From positions 166,512 through 230,511 of the forward strand of contig NZ_SNXY01000011.1 in the NCBI RefSeq assembly GCF_004362745.1: 64,000 nucleotides of DNA. Reading direction: 5' to 3'. Made by a program: the position numbers and the translations under genes. Origin of the DNA: Oharaeibacter diazotrophicus. GTDB lineage: Bacteria; Pseudomonadota; Alphaproteobacteria; Rhizobiales; Pleomorphomonadaceae. The notes beneath the pieces were generated by a model, which was not told where the DNA came from, ran no database searches, and saw nothing but the letters and a program-made list of their open reading frames with translations. This document shows, in pieces, positions 20,427 to 29,863 of the stretch (position 1 is the first letter of the stretch; every line of letters begins with the position of its first letter).

Positions 20427-21479
20427 TCAGCGCGCCGGCCGGACGGGGGCCGGCGCGCCGGCGGCCGGGCGGGGCTCGTCGCGGCGGCGCAGGAACGGCC
20501 GCTCGATCCAGCGGTACGACAGCGCCGCCAGCGCGATGGTGCCCGCCAGCGCCAGGAGGGCCGAGGCCGGATTGGCGCCGAGCTTCCTGAAGGCCAAGAA
20601 CAGCATCGGGACGTGCCAGAGGTAGATGCCGTAGGAACGAGCACCGACCCACAGGACGAGCCGGTTGCCGAGCAGGCAGCGGCCGATCCGACCCGGGCGG
20701 TGCGCGGCGACGACGAGCACCGCCGCGCAGAGGGCGACGACGGTGAAGCCGCCCATCGCCATCACCCGCGAGGTCCAGCCGAGCCGAACGAAGACGGCGA
20801 CGAGCACGGCGAGGGCGATCGGCGCGAGCGCGCGGACCAGACGTTCCGGTACGGCTTCCACGCCGGCGAGCGCCAGGGCGCAACCGATCAGGAGGGCGTC
20901 CGCCCGGGTGTCGAGGCCGGCGTAGGTGCGGGCCGGCGCGGCGCCGCCGAGCGCCAGGGCGAGCCGCCACGCCGCGACGGCGACGATCGCGCCGACGACG
21001 ACCGCGACGGCCGCGCGCCGGCTCGGCAGCCGCAACAGGAGGGTCAGGAGCGTCGGCCAGAGCAGGTAGAACTGTTCCTCGAGCGACAGCGACCACGTGT
21101 GGGCGAGGATGCCGCCTCTTTCGAAGTCGAAGGCGACGAACCAGTTGGTCAGGCTGGCGGCCGCCAGCAGGACCTGCCGGTACTGCCGGGCGTACGGCAA
21201 TCCGGCGAGCAAGGTGCCCGCGGCGACCGCGATCAGCAGCACGGCGAGCGCCGGCCAGATGCGGCGGACGCGGCGGGCGTAGAAGGCGCGGATGCGCAGC
21301 CGGCCGGCGGCGTCGCGGTCGCCGAGCAGGCTCTCGGTGATGAGGAAGCCGCTGAGGACGAAGAAGACGTCGACGCCGAGGAAGCCGCCGCGGATCGTGT
21401 TCGGCGCGACGTGCAGCGCGACGACCGCCGCGACGGCATAGGCGCGCAGTCCGTCGAGTTCCGGTCGCCGATCCCGCAT
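20427..21479 (-). CDS. Acyltransferase family 3 integral membrane protein
   Basis: A 350-residue multi-pass membrane acyltransferase. The N-terminus [19 protein letters not shown] has the conserved His and is followed by [18 protein letters not shown] and [10 protein letters not shown], all typical of the OafA-like group that O-acetylates lipopolysaccharide or capsular sugars. The C-terminal part has YGIYLWHVP and WIERPFL. There is no SGNH hydrolase extension. It is a single gene between the FMN reductase (convergent) and an SDR gene. The acceptor is unknown. Confidence 0.85.
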   Translation of the reverse strand: MRDRRPELDGLRAYAVAAVVALHVAPNTIRGGFLGVDVFFVLSGFLITESLLGDRDAAGRLRIRAFYARRVRRIWPALAVLLIAVAAGTLLAGLPYARQYRQVLLAAASLTNWFVAFDFERGGILAHTWSLSLEEQFYLLWPTLLTLLLRLPSRRAAVAVVVGAIVAVAAWRLALALGGAAPARTYAGLDTRADALLIGCALALAGVEAVPERLVRALAPIALAVLVAVFVRLGWTSRVMAMGGFTVVALCAAVLVVAAHRPGRIGRCLLGNRLVLWVGARSYGIYLWHVPMLFLAFRKLGANPASALLALAGTIALAALSYRWIERPFLRRRDEPRPAAGAPAPVRPAR

Positions 21480-21586
21480 CGATGCCCACGGTCAGAGGTC
21501 GAAGCCGCAGCCACGGCGGCGGTTGCCGCCGACTGCATAGGGTGAATCGCCCGCCTTGGCAAAGCCGCCCGGTGCGACGGCCGGGG

Positions 21587-22456
21587 TCAGCGCCAGCCGT
21601 CCTCGCGCCACATCCGCTCGAGTGCGACGCGGTGGTTCGGGTAGCCGTAGACGAGGCCGAGTTCGCGCTTGGAGCGGGCGTTGGCGACGCGCTTGTTCTC
21701 GCCGTAGAAGCTGCGCGCCATCGGCGACAGGTCGGCGGTCTCGAAGTCCTGTTCCGGCGGCGGGGCGACGCCCATCAGCGCGGCGGCGTGGGCGACGACG
21801 TCCTGCGGCGGCGAAGGCTCGTCGTCGGTGACGTTGAAAACGCCGTCGGCGCCCTTGCGGAAGGCGAGGCGGACCGCCTCGGCGATGTCGTCGACGTGGA
21901 TGCGGTTGAACACCTGCCCCGGCTTGACCAGCCGCCGGGCGGTGCCGTCCGCGAGGTTGACGAAGGCGTTGCGGCCGGGGCCGTAGATGCCGGAGAGCCG
22001 CAGGATCGCCACCGGCACCTTGGTCATCGCGCCGTGGCGGCGCCAGCGCGCCTCGGCGGCGAGGCGGGCGACCGAGCGGGCCGACACCGGCTTCTCGGGC
22101 GTGCGCTCGTCGACCCAGGCGCCGCCGTGGTCGCCGTAGACGCCGACGGTGGAAAGATAGACGATCGAGGCGAGCGATCGGGCGAGCGCGAGGTCGGCGC
22201 CGTGGACGTTCAGCACGGGGTCGCCGGCCTCGCCGGGGGCGACCGATACCAGCACGTGGCTCGCCCGGGCGAGCGCCTCGCGCAGGCGCGGCGCGGGGTC
22301 GCGGCCGTCGAAGACGATGGCGTCGATGCCGGCGGCGCGCATCGCCTCGGCCTTGGCCGGGTCGCGGGTGGTCGCGGCGACCTCGGTCGAGGGCCCGGCG
22401 AGCCGGCGCACCGCGGCCGCGGCGGAATAGCCGTATCCGAACACGAAGAGCCGCAC
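21587..22456 (-). CDS. NAD(P)-dependent epimerase/SDR-like protein
   Basis: An extended-SDR protein of about 289 residues, with a Rossmann start ([18 protein letters not shown]), the segment [13 protein letters not shown], the [12 protein letters not shown] block and [11 protein letters not shown], as in YeeZ-like epimerases. The usual YxxxK catalytic pair is not obvious: [11 protein letters not shown] stands in its place, so it may not be a classical dehydrogenase. I chose GTG at 22456 because it follows GGGAGGA with five-base spacing; the ATG 12 codons upstream has no such site. It is divergent from hslV. Confidence 0.75.
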   Translation of the reverse strand: MRLFVFGYGYSAAAAVRRLAGPSTEVAATTRDPAKAEAMRAAGIDAIVFDGRDPAPRLREALARASHVLVSVAPGEAGDPVLNVHGADLALARSLASIVYLSTVGVYGDHGGAWVDERTPEKPVSARSVARLAAEARWRRHGAMTKVPVAILRLSGIYGPGRNAFVNLADGTARRLVKPGQVFNRIHVDDIAEAVRLAFRKGADGVFNVTDDEPSPPQDVVAHAAALMGVAPPPEQDFETADLSPMARSFYGENKRVANARSKRELGLVYGYPNHRVALERMWREDGWR

Positions 22457-22486
22457 GCCGTCCTCCCGCACCGTCGCACCGTCCGT

Positions 22487-22514
22487 TTGCATAGACGAGG
22501 CGCCGGCCTACATA
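22487..22514 (+). promoter_or_regulatory. Possible hslVU promoter
   Basis: TTGCAT and TACATA separated by 16 bases, about 95 bp before hslV. Seen by eye. A heat-shock sigma-factor form cannot be confirmed. Confidence 0.3.
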
Positions 22515-22606
22515 AAGCGGCGATCCGCGGGCCGACCGGTCCCGCGAACCCGCAGGGGCGGGGAGGGTGCTCCGGGCCCTCGCCGTCCGCCAGATCGGAG
22601 TTTCCC

Positions 22607-23167
22607 ATGTCGGAACAGAACCCCTCGCCGCCGTGGCACGGCACCACGATCGTCACGGTGCGCAAGGGTGGCAAGGTCGTCGTCGCCGGCGACGGCCAGG
22701 TGTCGCTCGGCAACACCGTGATCAAGCACACCGCGCGCAAGGTGCGCCGGCTCGGCCGCGGCGACGTGCTCGCCGGCTTCGCCGGCGCCACCGCCGACGC
22801 CTTCACCCTGTTCGAGCGGCTCGAGGCCAAGCTCGAGCAGTATCCCGGCCAGCTCACCCGCGCCTGTGTCGAGCTCGCCAAGGACTGGCGCACCGACCGC
22901 TACCTGCGCCGGCTCGAGGCGATGATGCTGGTGGCCGACGCCGAGGTCAGCCTCGTGCTGACCGGCACCGGCGACGTGCTCGAGCCCGAGGGCGGCGTGA
23001 TGGGCATCGGCTCCGGCGGCACCTACGCGCTCGCCGCCGCCCGTGCCCTGATGGACACCGACCGCGACGCCGAGGCGATCGCGCGGCGGGCGATGGCGAT
23101 CGCCGCCGAGATCTGCGTCTTCACCAACGAGAACGTGGTGGTCGAGAGCCTCGACGCCACCGCCTGA
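22607..23167 (+). CDS. hslV: ATP-dependent protease subunit HslV
   Basis: Proteolytic subunit of the HslUV (ClpQY) protease, a proteasome-like double ring. The 186-residue precursor would be processed before Thr13 in [15 protein letters not shown], exposing the catalytic threonine. [12 protein letters not shown] and [16 protein letters not shown] are strongly conserved. A weak CGGAG lies about eight bases before the ATG at 22607. It is followed by hslU 33 bp downstream, so the two are co-transcribed. Confidence 0.97.
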   Translation: MSEQNPSPPWHGTTIVTVRKGGKVVVAGDGQVSLGNTVIKHTARKVRRLGRGDVLAGFAGATADAFTLFERLEAKLEQYPGQLTRACVELAKDWRTDRYLRRLEAMMLVADAEVSLVLTGTGDVLEPEGGVMGIGSGGTYALAAARALMDTDRDAEAIARRAMAIAAEICVFTNENVVVESLDATA

Positions 23168-23200
23168 CCGGCCGCTCGCCCAGAGGGCCAACCGAGGACC

Positions 23201-24514
23201 ATGCCCCCGATGACCGATTTTTCCCCCCGGGAGATCGTCTCCGAACTCGACCGCTACATCGTCGGCCAGAAGGACGCCAAGCGCGCGGTCGCGATCGCGC
23301 TGCGCAACCGCTGGCGCCGCCTGCAGCTCGTCGGCCCGCTCCGCGAGGAGGTGCTGCCGAAGAACATCCTGATGATCGGGCCGACCGGTGTCGGCAAGAC
23401 CGAGATCGCCCGCCGGCTCGCCAAGCTCGCCAACGCGCCCTTCATCAAGGTGGAGGCGACCAAGTTCACCGAGGTCGGCTACGTCGGCCGCGACGTCGAG
23501 CAGATCGTGCGCGACCTCGTCGAGGTCGCGATCGGGCAGGTGCGCGAGGCCGGGCGCAAGGGCGTCCGCGCAAAGGCGCACATGCAGGCCGAGGAGCGCG
23601 TGCTCGACGTCCTGGTCGGCGCCTCGGCGAGCCCGGCGACGCGCGACAGTTTCCGCCGCAAGCTGCGCGCCAACGAGCTCGACGACAAGGAGATCGAGAT
23701 CCAGACGACCGCGCCGGCGGGCGCGCCGAATTTCGAGATCCCCGGCGTGCCCGGTGGCACGGTCGGCGTGATGAACCTCTCCGACATGATGTCGAAGATG
23801 ATGGGCGGCCAGAAGAAGACCCGCCGCACCACCGTCAGGGACGCCTACGAGCCGCTGATCCAAGAGGAGAGCGACAAGCTCATCGACCAGGAGCAGGTGG
23901 TGCAGGAGGCGATCCGGGTGGTGGAGAACAACGGCATCGTCTTCCTCGACGAGATCGACAAGATCTGCGCCCGCGACGGCCGGGTCGGCGGCGACGTCTC
24001 CCGCGAGGGCGTGCAGCGCGACCTGCTGCCGCTGATCGAGGGCACGACGGTCTCGACCAAGCACGGGCCGGTCAAGACCGACCACGTCCTGTTCATCGCG
24101 TCCGGCGCCTTCCACGTCGCCAAGCCGTCGGACCTGCTGCCGGAGCTGCAGGGCCGCCTGCCGATCCGGGTCGAGCTGAAGCCGCTGACGCGCGAGGACT
24201 TCCGCCGGATCCTGACCGAGCCGGAGGCGAGCCTGATCAAGCAGTACGTGGCGCTGATGGCGACCGAGGGCGTCACCCTCGTCTTCGCCGAGGACGCGGT
24301 CGACGCGATCGCCGGCATCGCGGTCGACGTCAACGCCTCGGTCGAGAACATCGGCGCGCGCCGGCTGCAGACGGTGATGGAGCGGATCCTCGACGACATC
24401 TCCTACACCGCGCCGGACCGTTCCGGCGAGACCGTGACGATCGACGCCGCCTTCGTGCGCGCGGCGGTCGGCGACCTCGCCCGCAACGCCGACCTCAGCC
24501 GCTTCATCCTGTGA
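23201..24514 (+). CDS. hslU: ATP-dependent unfoldase HslU
   Basis: AAA+ unfoldase that feeds substrates to HslV. The 437 residues match the family. Visible are [20 protein letters not shown] at the N-terminus, Walker [30 protein letters not shown], Walker [12 protein letters not shown], sensor regions, and a C-terminus NADLSRFIL, which docks into HslV. A second possible ATG lies three codons later (MTDFSPRE). The toxin-antitoxin pair follows 47 bp after its stop. Confidence 0.97.
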   Translation: MPPMTDFSPREIVSELDRYIVGQKDAKRAVAIALRNRWRRLQLVGPLREEVLPKNILMIGPTGVGKTEIARRLAKLANAPFIKVEATKFTEVGYVGRDVEQIVRDLVEVAIGQVREAGRKGVRAKAHMQAEERVLDVLVGASASPATRDSFRRKLRANELDDKEIEIQTTAPAGAPNFEIPGVPGGTVGVMNLSDMMSKMMGGQKKTRRTTVRDAYEPLIQEESDKLIDQEQVVQEAIRVVENNGIVFLDEIDKICARDGRVGGDVSREGVQRDLLPLIEGTTVSTKHGPVKTDHVLFIASGAFHVAKPSDLLPELQGRLPIRVELKPLTREDFRRILTEPEASLIKQYVALMATEGVTLVFAEDAVDAIAGIAVDVNASVENIGARRLQTVMERILDDISYTAPDRSGETVTIDAAFVRAAVGDLARNADLSRFIL

Positions 24515-24561
24515 CAAGGCGGGCGGCGGCGACTATGATCGGACGCGAAGGAGCCGAGCCG

Positions 24562-24870
24562 ATGATCAGGGTCGCCGCCGACACTCTGCCGCACGAACTC
24601 CTCGCCTTGATCGCCAAGGTCGAGGCGGGCGACGTCGTTCTCTTGGAGCGCAATGGCGTCGTCATCGCCCGCATCGAGCCGCCGGCCGCCATGGCCATTC
24701 CTTCGGGCGACACGGTCGCGGACACGTCCACTCCTGCGGAGCCGATCGAGCCGGCGGTCGTGGACGCCGCGGCCGAATCGCCATTGGCCAGGGAATTGCG
24801 CGAACTTCGCAAGGGCGTCACGCTCGGCGGTCTCGATTGGAAGGCGCTCCGCGACGAGGGACGCCGGTGA
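24562..24870 (+). CDS. Phd/YefM-type antitoxin
   Basis: A 102-residue antitoxin. The N-terminal half (LPHELLALIAKVEAGDVVLL, then ERNGVVIARIEPP) fits the Phd/YefM DNA-binding fold, with the typical helix followed by a strand carrying a basic turn. The C-terminal half is acidic and Pro/Ala-rich, ending in a short helix (ARELRELRKGVTLGG) that would wrap the toxin. AAGGAG precedes the ATG. Its stop overlaps the toxin's GTG (GTGA), so the pair is translationally coupled. I did not see an operator palindrome. Confidence 0.8.
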   Translation: MIRVAADTLPHELLALIAKVEAGDVVLLERNGVVIARIEPPAAMAIPSGDTVADTSTPAEPIEPAVVDAAAESPLARELRELRKGVTLGGLDWKALRDEGRR

Positions 24871-25292
24871 CGGGCCTCGTCCTCGACTGCTCCGCGGCGC
24901 TGACCTGGGCTTTCGAAGACGAATGGAGCGAAGCGGCCGCTCGTCTGCTTGCCCGGGTGGAGGAGCAGGGCGCGGTCGTGCCGTCCATATGGCGGCTGGA
25001 GTTCGCCAATGTCCTGGTGCTGGCCGAACGGCGCGGGAGGATCGTGGCCGGTGGGGCTCGCGTCCGTTTGGCTGAAATCGAACGGCTACCGATCCGGACC
25101 GACGAGAACGGCCAGACGTGGGTATGGACGGCGACGGTCGATCTCGCCGTAGCCGAGCGGCTCACGGTCTATGACGCGAGCTACCTGGAACTCGCGCTGC
25201 GCCTCTCCCTTCCCCTCGCCACCAAGGATCGCGACCTCGTCGCCGCTGCCCGCCGGCGCGGCGCCGACCTCATTCCCCTGATGGACGCCTGA
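24867..25292 (+). CDS. PIN-domain ribonuclease toxin (VapC-like)
   Basis: A 141-residue PIN-domain toxin. The four acidic metal-binding positions are visible: Asp in GLVLDCSAAL, Glu in WRLEFANVL, Asp in VYDASYLELAL and Asp in LATKDRDLVAA. The GTG start overlaps the antitoxin stop. It would cleave RNA when not bound by the upstream antitoxin. The pair sits between hslU and a MoeB-like gene; its base composition is slightly lower in G+C than the neighbours, consistent with mobility. Confidence 0.88.
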   Translation: MTGLVLDCSAALTWAFEDEWSEAAARLLARVEEQGAVVPSIWRLEFANVLVLAERRGRIVAGGARVRLAEIERLPIRTDENGQTWVWTATVDLAVAERLTVYDASYLELALRLSLPLATKDRDLVAAARRRGADLIPLMDA

Positions 25293-25295
25293 CCG

Positions 25296-26057
25296 ATGAC
25301 CCCCCTCTCCCCCCTCGAGATCGAACGCTACGCCCGCCACATCGTGCTGCGCGAGGTCGGCGGGCCAGGGCAGCAGAAGCTGAAGGCGGCGCGGGTGCTG
25401 GTGGTGGGCGCCGGCGGCCTCGGGGCGCCGGCGATCCAGTATCTCGCCGCGGCGGGCGTCGGCACGCTCGGCCTCGTCGACGACGACACGGTGTCGCTGT
25501 CGAACCTGCAGCGTCAGGTGATCCACGACACCGACGCGGTCGGACGGCCGAAGGTCGCGAGCGCCGCCGCCGCGGTGGCGCGGATCAACCCGAATGTGAC
25601 GGTGGAGGCGCACGGCTTCCGGCTCGGGCCCGACCGGGCCGCCGACCTCCTCGCCGGCTACGACGTGATCGTCGACGGTTCGGACAATTTCACGACCCGC
25701 TATCTCCTCGCCGACACCGCCGCGGCGGTGCGCCGGCCGCTGGTGACGGCGGCGATCGGCACCTTCGACGGCTCGCTGACGACGCTGATGCCCTACGAGA
25801 GCGACGCCGAGGGGCGCCCCAATCCCGGCTACCGCGACCTCTTCCCGGAGGCGCCGCCACCGGGCACGGTGCCGACCTGCGCCGAGGCGGGCGTGATCGG
25901 CGCGCTGCCGGGCGTGCTCGGCTCGCTGCAGGCGATGGAGGTGATCAAGCTCGTCTGCGGCATCGGCGAACCGCTGGTCGGCCGGCTGCTGCTCGTGGAC
26001 ACCCTGGCGATGCGCTTCGAGACGGTGCGCTACCGCACCCGCCGCCGGGCGGAGTGA
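25296..26057 (+). CDS. moeB: MoeB/ThiF-family adenylyltransferase
   Basis: An E1-like enzyme that would adenylate the C-terminus of a ubiquitin-like sulfur carrier (MoaD or ThiS). It has 253 residues. The ATP-binding loop is VVGAGGLGAPAIQYLA, followed by RQVIHDTDAVGRPK and DGSDNFTTRYLLAD, and the catalytic cysteine region is PTCAEAGVIGALPG. Both CxxC zinc pairs of E. coli MoeB are missing: the first is replaced by PGYRDLF, and the protein stops at YRTRRRAE before the second. It starts four bases after the PIN toxin. Between MoeB and ThiF, context does not decide. Confidence 0.85.
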   Translation: MTPLSPLEIERYARHIVLREVGGPGQQKLKAARVLVVGAGGLGAPAIQYLAAAGVGTLGLVDDDTVSLSNLQRQVIHDTDAVGRPKVASAAAAVARINPNVTVEAHGFRLGPDRAADLLAGYDVIVDGSDNFTTRYLLADTAAAVRRPLVTAAIGTFDGSLTTLMPYESDAEGRPNPGYRDLFPEAPPPGTVPTCAEAGVIGALPGVLGSLQAMEVIKLVCGIGEPLVGRLLLVDTLAMRFETVRYRTRRRAE

Positions 26058-26070
26058 CGCCCTCGGGGGC

Positions 26071-26201
26071 TCGTACCGAGCTCGCAAAGTTCCGAGCGCT
26101 GGTCGGAGCCTTGCGCGCGAGAAGCGCCCGACCGGGCGTCGGCCGAAAGGCAGAGACGCCGTAAAATCCCGACGAGTCGGGACTTTACGGGACAGGGCTC
26201 A
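26071..26201. repeat. Dispersed ~130-bp structured intergenic repeat, copy B
   Basis: Second copy of the element at 2066 and 63710. It fills the whole space between the convergent moeB and LysE genes, beginning 14 bp after the moeB stop and ending exactly on the LysE stop. Left to right it has the shared start TCGTACCGAGCTCG, the block GGTCGGAGC, the stem CGCCCG-AC-CGGGCG (26125-26138), a stem with GAAA tetraloop (26142-26151) and the long hairpin 26160-26189. The right end read in complement resembles the left end. Confidence 0.8.
26160..26189. terminator. Core hairpin of repeat copy B between convergent genes
   Basis: Arms CGTAAAATCCCGAC and GTCGGGACTTTACG with a two-base spacer and one mismatch. 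It lies between two convergent genes, so it could end transcription in both directions. It aligns base for base with the hairpins at 2154 and 63799. Confidence 0.5.
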
Positions 26202-26816
26202 CGCGGCGGCGAGGCGCAGGCCGAAGCCGATCAGCACGGTGCCGAACACCCAGCGCTGCACCCGCTCGACCAGCCCGTGGCCGCGGGCGAGGCGGCCGAG
26301 CGCGCCGCCGGCGAAGCCGAAGACGAGGTCGAAGCCGGCTCCGACCGCGACCAGGACGGCGCCGAGCAGGGCGAACTGGGCGCCGACGCCGCCGGCGGCG
26401 GGGTCGACGAACTGCGGCAGCAACACCGACGTGAACAGGTAGGCCTTGGGATTGAGGGCGCTGGTGGCGAGGCCGCGGCGCACCGAGGCGGCGAGCGGGC
26501 CGCCGGTGGGGCCGCCGGCCGCGGCGCCCGGCAGCAGCGAGGGCGCGCGCAGGATCTTCACGCCGAGGACGGCGAGATAGGCGGCGCCGGCCCAGCGGAT
26601 CACCTCGTAGGCGAGCGGCGAGGCCGCGACCACGGCGGCGAGGCCGACGGCGGAGAGCACGACGTGGCCGGCGCGGGCGAGGCCGAGCCCGGCGGCGCTG
26701 GCCGCGACGTGGGCGCGTCCGCGGGCGGCGCCGGTCTGGATCACCAGCATCATGTCGGGGCCGGGCACCAGGAAGGCGACGGCGAGGGCGGCGAGGAAGA
26801 GGGCGGGGTCGGTCAC
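26199..26816 (-). CDS. LysE/RhtB-family exporter
   Basis: A 205-residue inner-membrane exporter of the LysE family, with FLVPGPDMMLVIQTGAARGR at the N-terminus, GAAYLAVLGVKILR, and ALNPKAYLFTSVLLPQF. About six hydrophobic helices are present. The start is the GTG at 26816, after AGGGAG. It is divergent from an Lrp/AsnC regulator 69 bp away, the classical arrangement in which the regulator controls export of an amino acid it senses. Its stop codon lies within repeat copy B. Confidence 0.87.
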   Translation of the reverse strand: MTDPALFLAALAVAFLVPGPDMMLVIQTGAARGRAHVAASAAGLGLARAGHVVLSAVGLAAVVAASPLAYEVIRWAGAAYLAVLGVKILRAPSLLPGAAAGGPTGGPLAASVRRGLATSALNPKAYLFTSVLLPQFVDPAAGGVGAQFALLGAVLVAVGAGFDLVFGFAGGALGRLARGHGLVERVQRWVFGTVLIGFGLRLAAA

Positions 26817-26939
26817 GGCGGGGCTCCCTGGACCGCTCCTGGATAGCGCGGAGAGGGCGGGAGAGTCCTTGCGTTCCCTGCCCGGATGGATCATGAAATC
26901 GGCAGATCCCGCCCCGAATGGGCGCTCTGGAGGTGGATC

Positions 26940-27437
26940 CTGCCGAAACCCAAGCTCGACGCGATCGACCGCCGCATCCTCGCGGCGCTGCAGGGGGACG
27001 CCCGGATCTCCAACGTCGACCTCGCCGACGCCGTCGGGCTGTCGCAGTCGCCCTGCCTCAGGCGCGTGCGTGCCCTCGAGGAGGCCGGGGTGATCACCGG
27101 CTATCGGGCGACGCTGGACCGGCCGGCGGTCGGCCTCGGCCTGACGGTGTTCGTGGGGGTCAAGGTGGCGCGGCACACCGACGCCGACGCCTCGGCCTTC
27201 CGCACCGCCGTCGCCGCGCTGCCGGAGGTGGTGAGCTGCCACCTCGTCTCCGGTGAATCCGACTTCCTGTTGCAGGTGGTGCTGCCGGGCCTCGCCGCCT
27301 ACGAGCGGCTCCTCACGGGCACGCTGCTGAAAGTGCCGGGCGTCCAGGACATCCGCTCCAATTTCGCGATCCAGACCGTCAAGGACGGCGGCGCGCTGCC
27401 GCTCGGCCACGTCGGGGCGGAGCCGGACCGTGGTTGA
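26940..27437 (+). CDS. Lrp/AsnC-family transcriptional regulator, possible CTG start
   Basis: An Lrp/AsnC regulator with an N-terminal winged helix (LDAIDRRILAALQGDARISN, then SPCLRRVRALEEAGVITG) and a C-terminal RAM ligand-binding domain (SCHLVSGESDFLLQV). The frame is open to an ATG at 26886, but that has no ribosome binding site and gives a Trp-rich leader. GGAGGTGG (26929-26936) sits four bases before a CTG at 26940, which would give a protein of 165 residues beginning PKPKLDAIDR, the usual spacing for this family. I report that start with reserve. It probably regulates the divergent LysE gene. Confidence 0.8.
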   Translation: MPKPKLDAIDRRILAALQGDARISNVDLADAVGLSQSPCLRRVRALEEAGVITGYRATLDRPAVGLGLTVFVGVKVARHTDADASAFRTAVAALPEVVSCHLVSGESDFLLQVVLPGLAAYERLLTGTLLKVPGVQDIRSNFAIQTVKDGGALPLGHVGAEPDRG

Positions 27438-27468
27438 AGCCCCGCCGGCCGGCCGCTACGGTGCGCGC

Positions 27469-28530
27469 ATGAGCAACACGGTGAAGCTCGCCGACGTCGC
27501 GCGCGCGGCGGGCGTCAGCCAGGGCACGGTCTCGAACGTCTTCAACCGTCCGGACCTCGTCAGCCCGGAGCTGCGCGAGCGGGTGGAGGCGGCGGCGCGC
27601 ACGCTCGGCTACCGCGGCCCGGACCCGCGCGGCCGGCTGCTGCGCGCCGGCCGGGTCAACGCCATCGGCGTCGTCTCGGGCGATCCGCTCGCCACCTTCT
27701 TCGCCGACCCCTACGACCGCCGCCTGCTCGCCGGCATCGCGCGCGGCTGCGACGACCGTGGCGCCGGCATCGCGCTGGTCTCGGCCGCCGACGACGAGGC
27801 GGCGAGCTGGAACATCAGGACCGCGCTAGTCGACGGCTTCATCCTCAACTGCCTCGTCGAGGGCAGCCGGCTGGTCGACCACGCCGCCCGGCGCGGCCTG
27901 CCCTTCGTGGCGGTCGACCATTCGCCGGGCAACGGCGCCGACGTGGTCCAGGTCGACGACCGTGCCGGCGCCCGGCTCGCCGCCGCCCATCTCGCCGACC
28001 TCGGCCACCGCCGCTTCGCCGTGCTGGCGCTCGGCTTCGACGTCGACCGCCGCGTCGGCTTCGTCGACTGCGACCGCGTCAAGGCGATCCGCTACGACGT
28101 GGTCCGCAACCGCCTCGCCGGCTTCCGCGACGCCATCGCGGCGGTCGGTGCGCCCGAGCCGCTGGTGTGGGAGAGCCCGAACACCGCGGCCGCCGCCGAG
28201 GCCGGCGTGATGGCGGTGCTGGCGCGCGATCCCGCGGTCACCGCCTTCCTCTGCATGTCCGACGTGCTGGCGATGGCCGCGATCGACGCGCTCCGGGCGG
28301 CCGGCCGGCGCGTGCCGGAGGACGTCTCCGTCACCGGCTACGACGACGTCGACGACGCGGCGACGGTGCGCCCGTCGCTGACCACGGTGCACCAGCCGAT
28401 CGAGGACAAGGGCGCCGCCGCGATCCGCATGGTGTTCGACGGCGACGCCGAAGACCGCGGCAGCCGCGTCGTGACGCTGCCGGTGTCGCTGGTGGTACGC
28501 GGCTCGACGGGGCCGGCGCCGCGGCGGTGA
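27469..28530 (+). CDS. LacI-family transcriptional regulator
   Basis: A 353-residue LacI/GalR regulator. The helix-turn-helix reads VKLADVARAAGVSQGTVSNV, followed by the hinge helix and a periplasmic-binding-protein-like sensor domain with FLCMSDVLAMAAIDALRAAG and SVTGYDDVDDAATVRPSLT. The start is ATG at 27469; the upstream GTG at 27430 lies in the end of the lrp gene and adds an unsupported leader. The next gene on the right is convergent, so no sugar operon is adjacent and its targets are probably elsewhere or itself. Confidence 0.9.
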   Translation: MSNTVKLADVARAAGVSQGTVSNVFNRPDLVSPELRERVEAAARTLGYRGPDPRGRLLRAGRVNAIGVVSGDPLATFFADPYDRRLLAGIARGCDDRGAGIALVSAADDEAASWNIRTALVDGFILNCLVEGSRLVDHAARRGLPFVAVDHSPGNGADVVQVDDRAGARLAAAHLADLGHRRFAVLALGFDVDRRVGFVDCDRVKAIRYDVVRNRLAGFRDAIAAVGAPEPLVWESPNTAAAAEAGVMAVLARDPAVTAFLCMSDVLAMAAIDALRAAGRRVPEDVSVTGYDDVDDAATVRPSLTTVHQPIEDKGAAAIRMVFDGDAEDRGSRVVTLPVSLVVRGSTGPAPRR

Positions 28531-28564
28531 AATCGATTGTAACGAGGCCCGGGGCGCGGCGGGA

Positions 28565-29863
28565 TCACCCCTTGCGGCGGTCGAGGGCGTCGCGGAGGCG
28601 CGCGTAGGGCAGGAAGGCGTAGGGGGCGAGGCGGGCCAGCCGGTGGACGGCGATCGGGATCGGCGCGGCGAAGGGCAGGCCGATGCCGTCGTGGCCGCAG
28701 AGGTGGTCGGCGATCGCCTTGCCGATCATGGTGGAGACGGCGATGCCGCGCCCGTTGCAGCCGATGCCGGCGAGGAGGCCGGGGGCGAGTTCGAACAGGT
28801 GCGGCAGGAAGTCCGGCATCACGGCGGCGACGCCGGTCCAGGCGTGGGCGATCGGCGGCAGGTCGGGCAGGCCGAGGATGCGGGCGGCGCGGGCGTGGAT
28901 GGCGGCGGGGATGCGCCGCTCGGCGCCGAAGGGCCAGGCCGCCATGCCGCCGGTGATCAGGCGGTTCTCGGCGTCGAAGCGAAAGGTGAAGAGGTCGCGG
29001 GCGGTGTCGGAGACGCACTGGTCGTCCGGCAGCAGGCGTGCGCGCACCGACGCGGGCAGCGGCTCGGTCGCGATCTGGTGGACGGTGAGCGGCAGGAAGC
29101 TCAGGGCGAGCCGGCGATCGAGCGCACCCATGGCGTTGGTGGCGACGACGACGGCGTCGGCGCCTATCCGGCCGCGGGGCGTGACGACGGTCCAGCCGGA
29201 GCCGTCGCGCTCCAGCGCCGTGACCGGGCTGCGCTCGTGGACCACCGCGCCGGCCGCCTCGGCGGCGGCGGCGAGGCCGGCGGCATAGTCGACCGGGTGG
29301 ACGACGCCGCCGGAGCGGTCGATCCAGCCGCCGGGGGAATAGGCGGTGCCGAGCGAGGCGGCGAGATCCTCGGCCTTCAGCCACTCGGCGGGACGGCCGC
29401 GGTCGGCCCAGGCCCTGGCCCGCTTCGACAACTTGGGTAGCGCGACCTTGGCGTGGGCCGGCTGGATCCAGCCGGACTGGCGGGCGTCGCAGCGGATCTT
29501 GAGCCGGCGTATCAATCCGAAGACGAGGTCGGCGGAGGCGCCGGTGGCGGCGAGCAGGCGCTCGCCGGCCTCCGGGCCGAGGCGGGCGAGGACCGCGTCC
29601 GGGTCGACCTTGGCGAAGTTCGGGACCACGAAGCCGGCGTTGCGGCCGCTGGCGCCGGCGGCGATGGTGCCGGCCTCGACCAGCGTGACGGCGCGGCCGC
29701 TCTCGGCGAGATGGAGCGCGGCGGAGAGGCCGAGGAAGCCGCCGCCGACCACGGCGACGGCGGTGCGGCGTTCGCCGGCAAGGGCGGGGCGCACCGCGCG
29801 CGGGCGGGCGGTGGCGGTCCAGAGCGGCACGCCGAAGCGCGTGGTGGTGGCGATGGCCGTCAC
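28565..29863 (-). CDS. FAD-dependent (DAO-type) amine/amino-acid oxidoreductase
   Basis: A 432-residue flavoprotein of the D-amino-acid-oxidase/PuuB-like family. The FAD-binding motif is AVVGGGFLGLSAALHLAESG, followed by TIAAGASGRNAGFV, which is typical of gamma-glutamylputrescine oxidase relatives, and the C-terminal GIGCNGRGIAVSTMIGKAIAD. The GTG start overlaps the stop of the livM-type gene (GTGA), so it belongs to the transporter operon as its last gene. It most likely oxidises a C-N bond of the transported compound or a derivative. Which amine is not clear. Confidence 0.85.
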   Translation of the reverse strand: MTAIATTTRFGVPLWTATARPRAVRPALAGERRTAVAVVGGGFLGLSAALHLAESGRAVTLVEAGTIAAGASGRNAGFVVPNFAKVDPDAVLARLGPEAGERLLAATGASADLVFGLIRRLKIRCDARQSGWIQPAHAKVALPKLSKRARAWADRGRPAEWLKAEDLAASLGTAYSPGGWIDRSGGVVHPVDYAAGLAAAAEAAGAVVHERSPVTALERDGSGWTVVTPRGRIGADAVVVATNAMGALDRRLALSFLPLTVHQIATEPLPASVRARLLPDDQCVSDTARDLFTFRFDAENRLITGGMAAWPFGAERRIPAAIHARAARILGLPDLPPIAHAWTGVAAVMPDFLPHLFELAPGLLAGIGCNGRGIAVSTMIGKAIADHLCGHDGIGLPFAAPIPIAVHRLARLAPYAFLPYARLRDALDRRKG

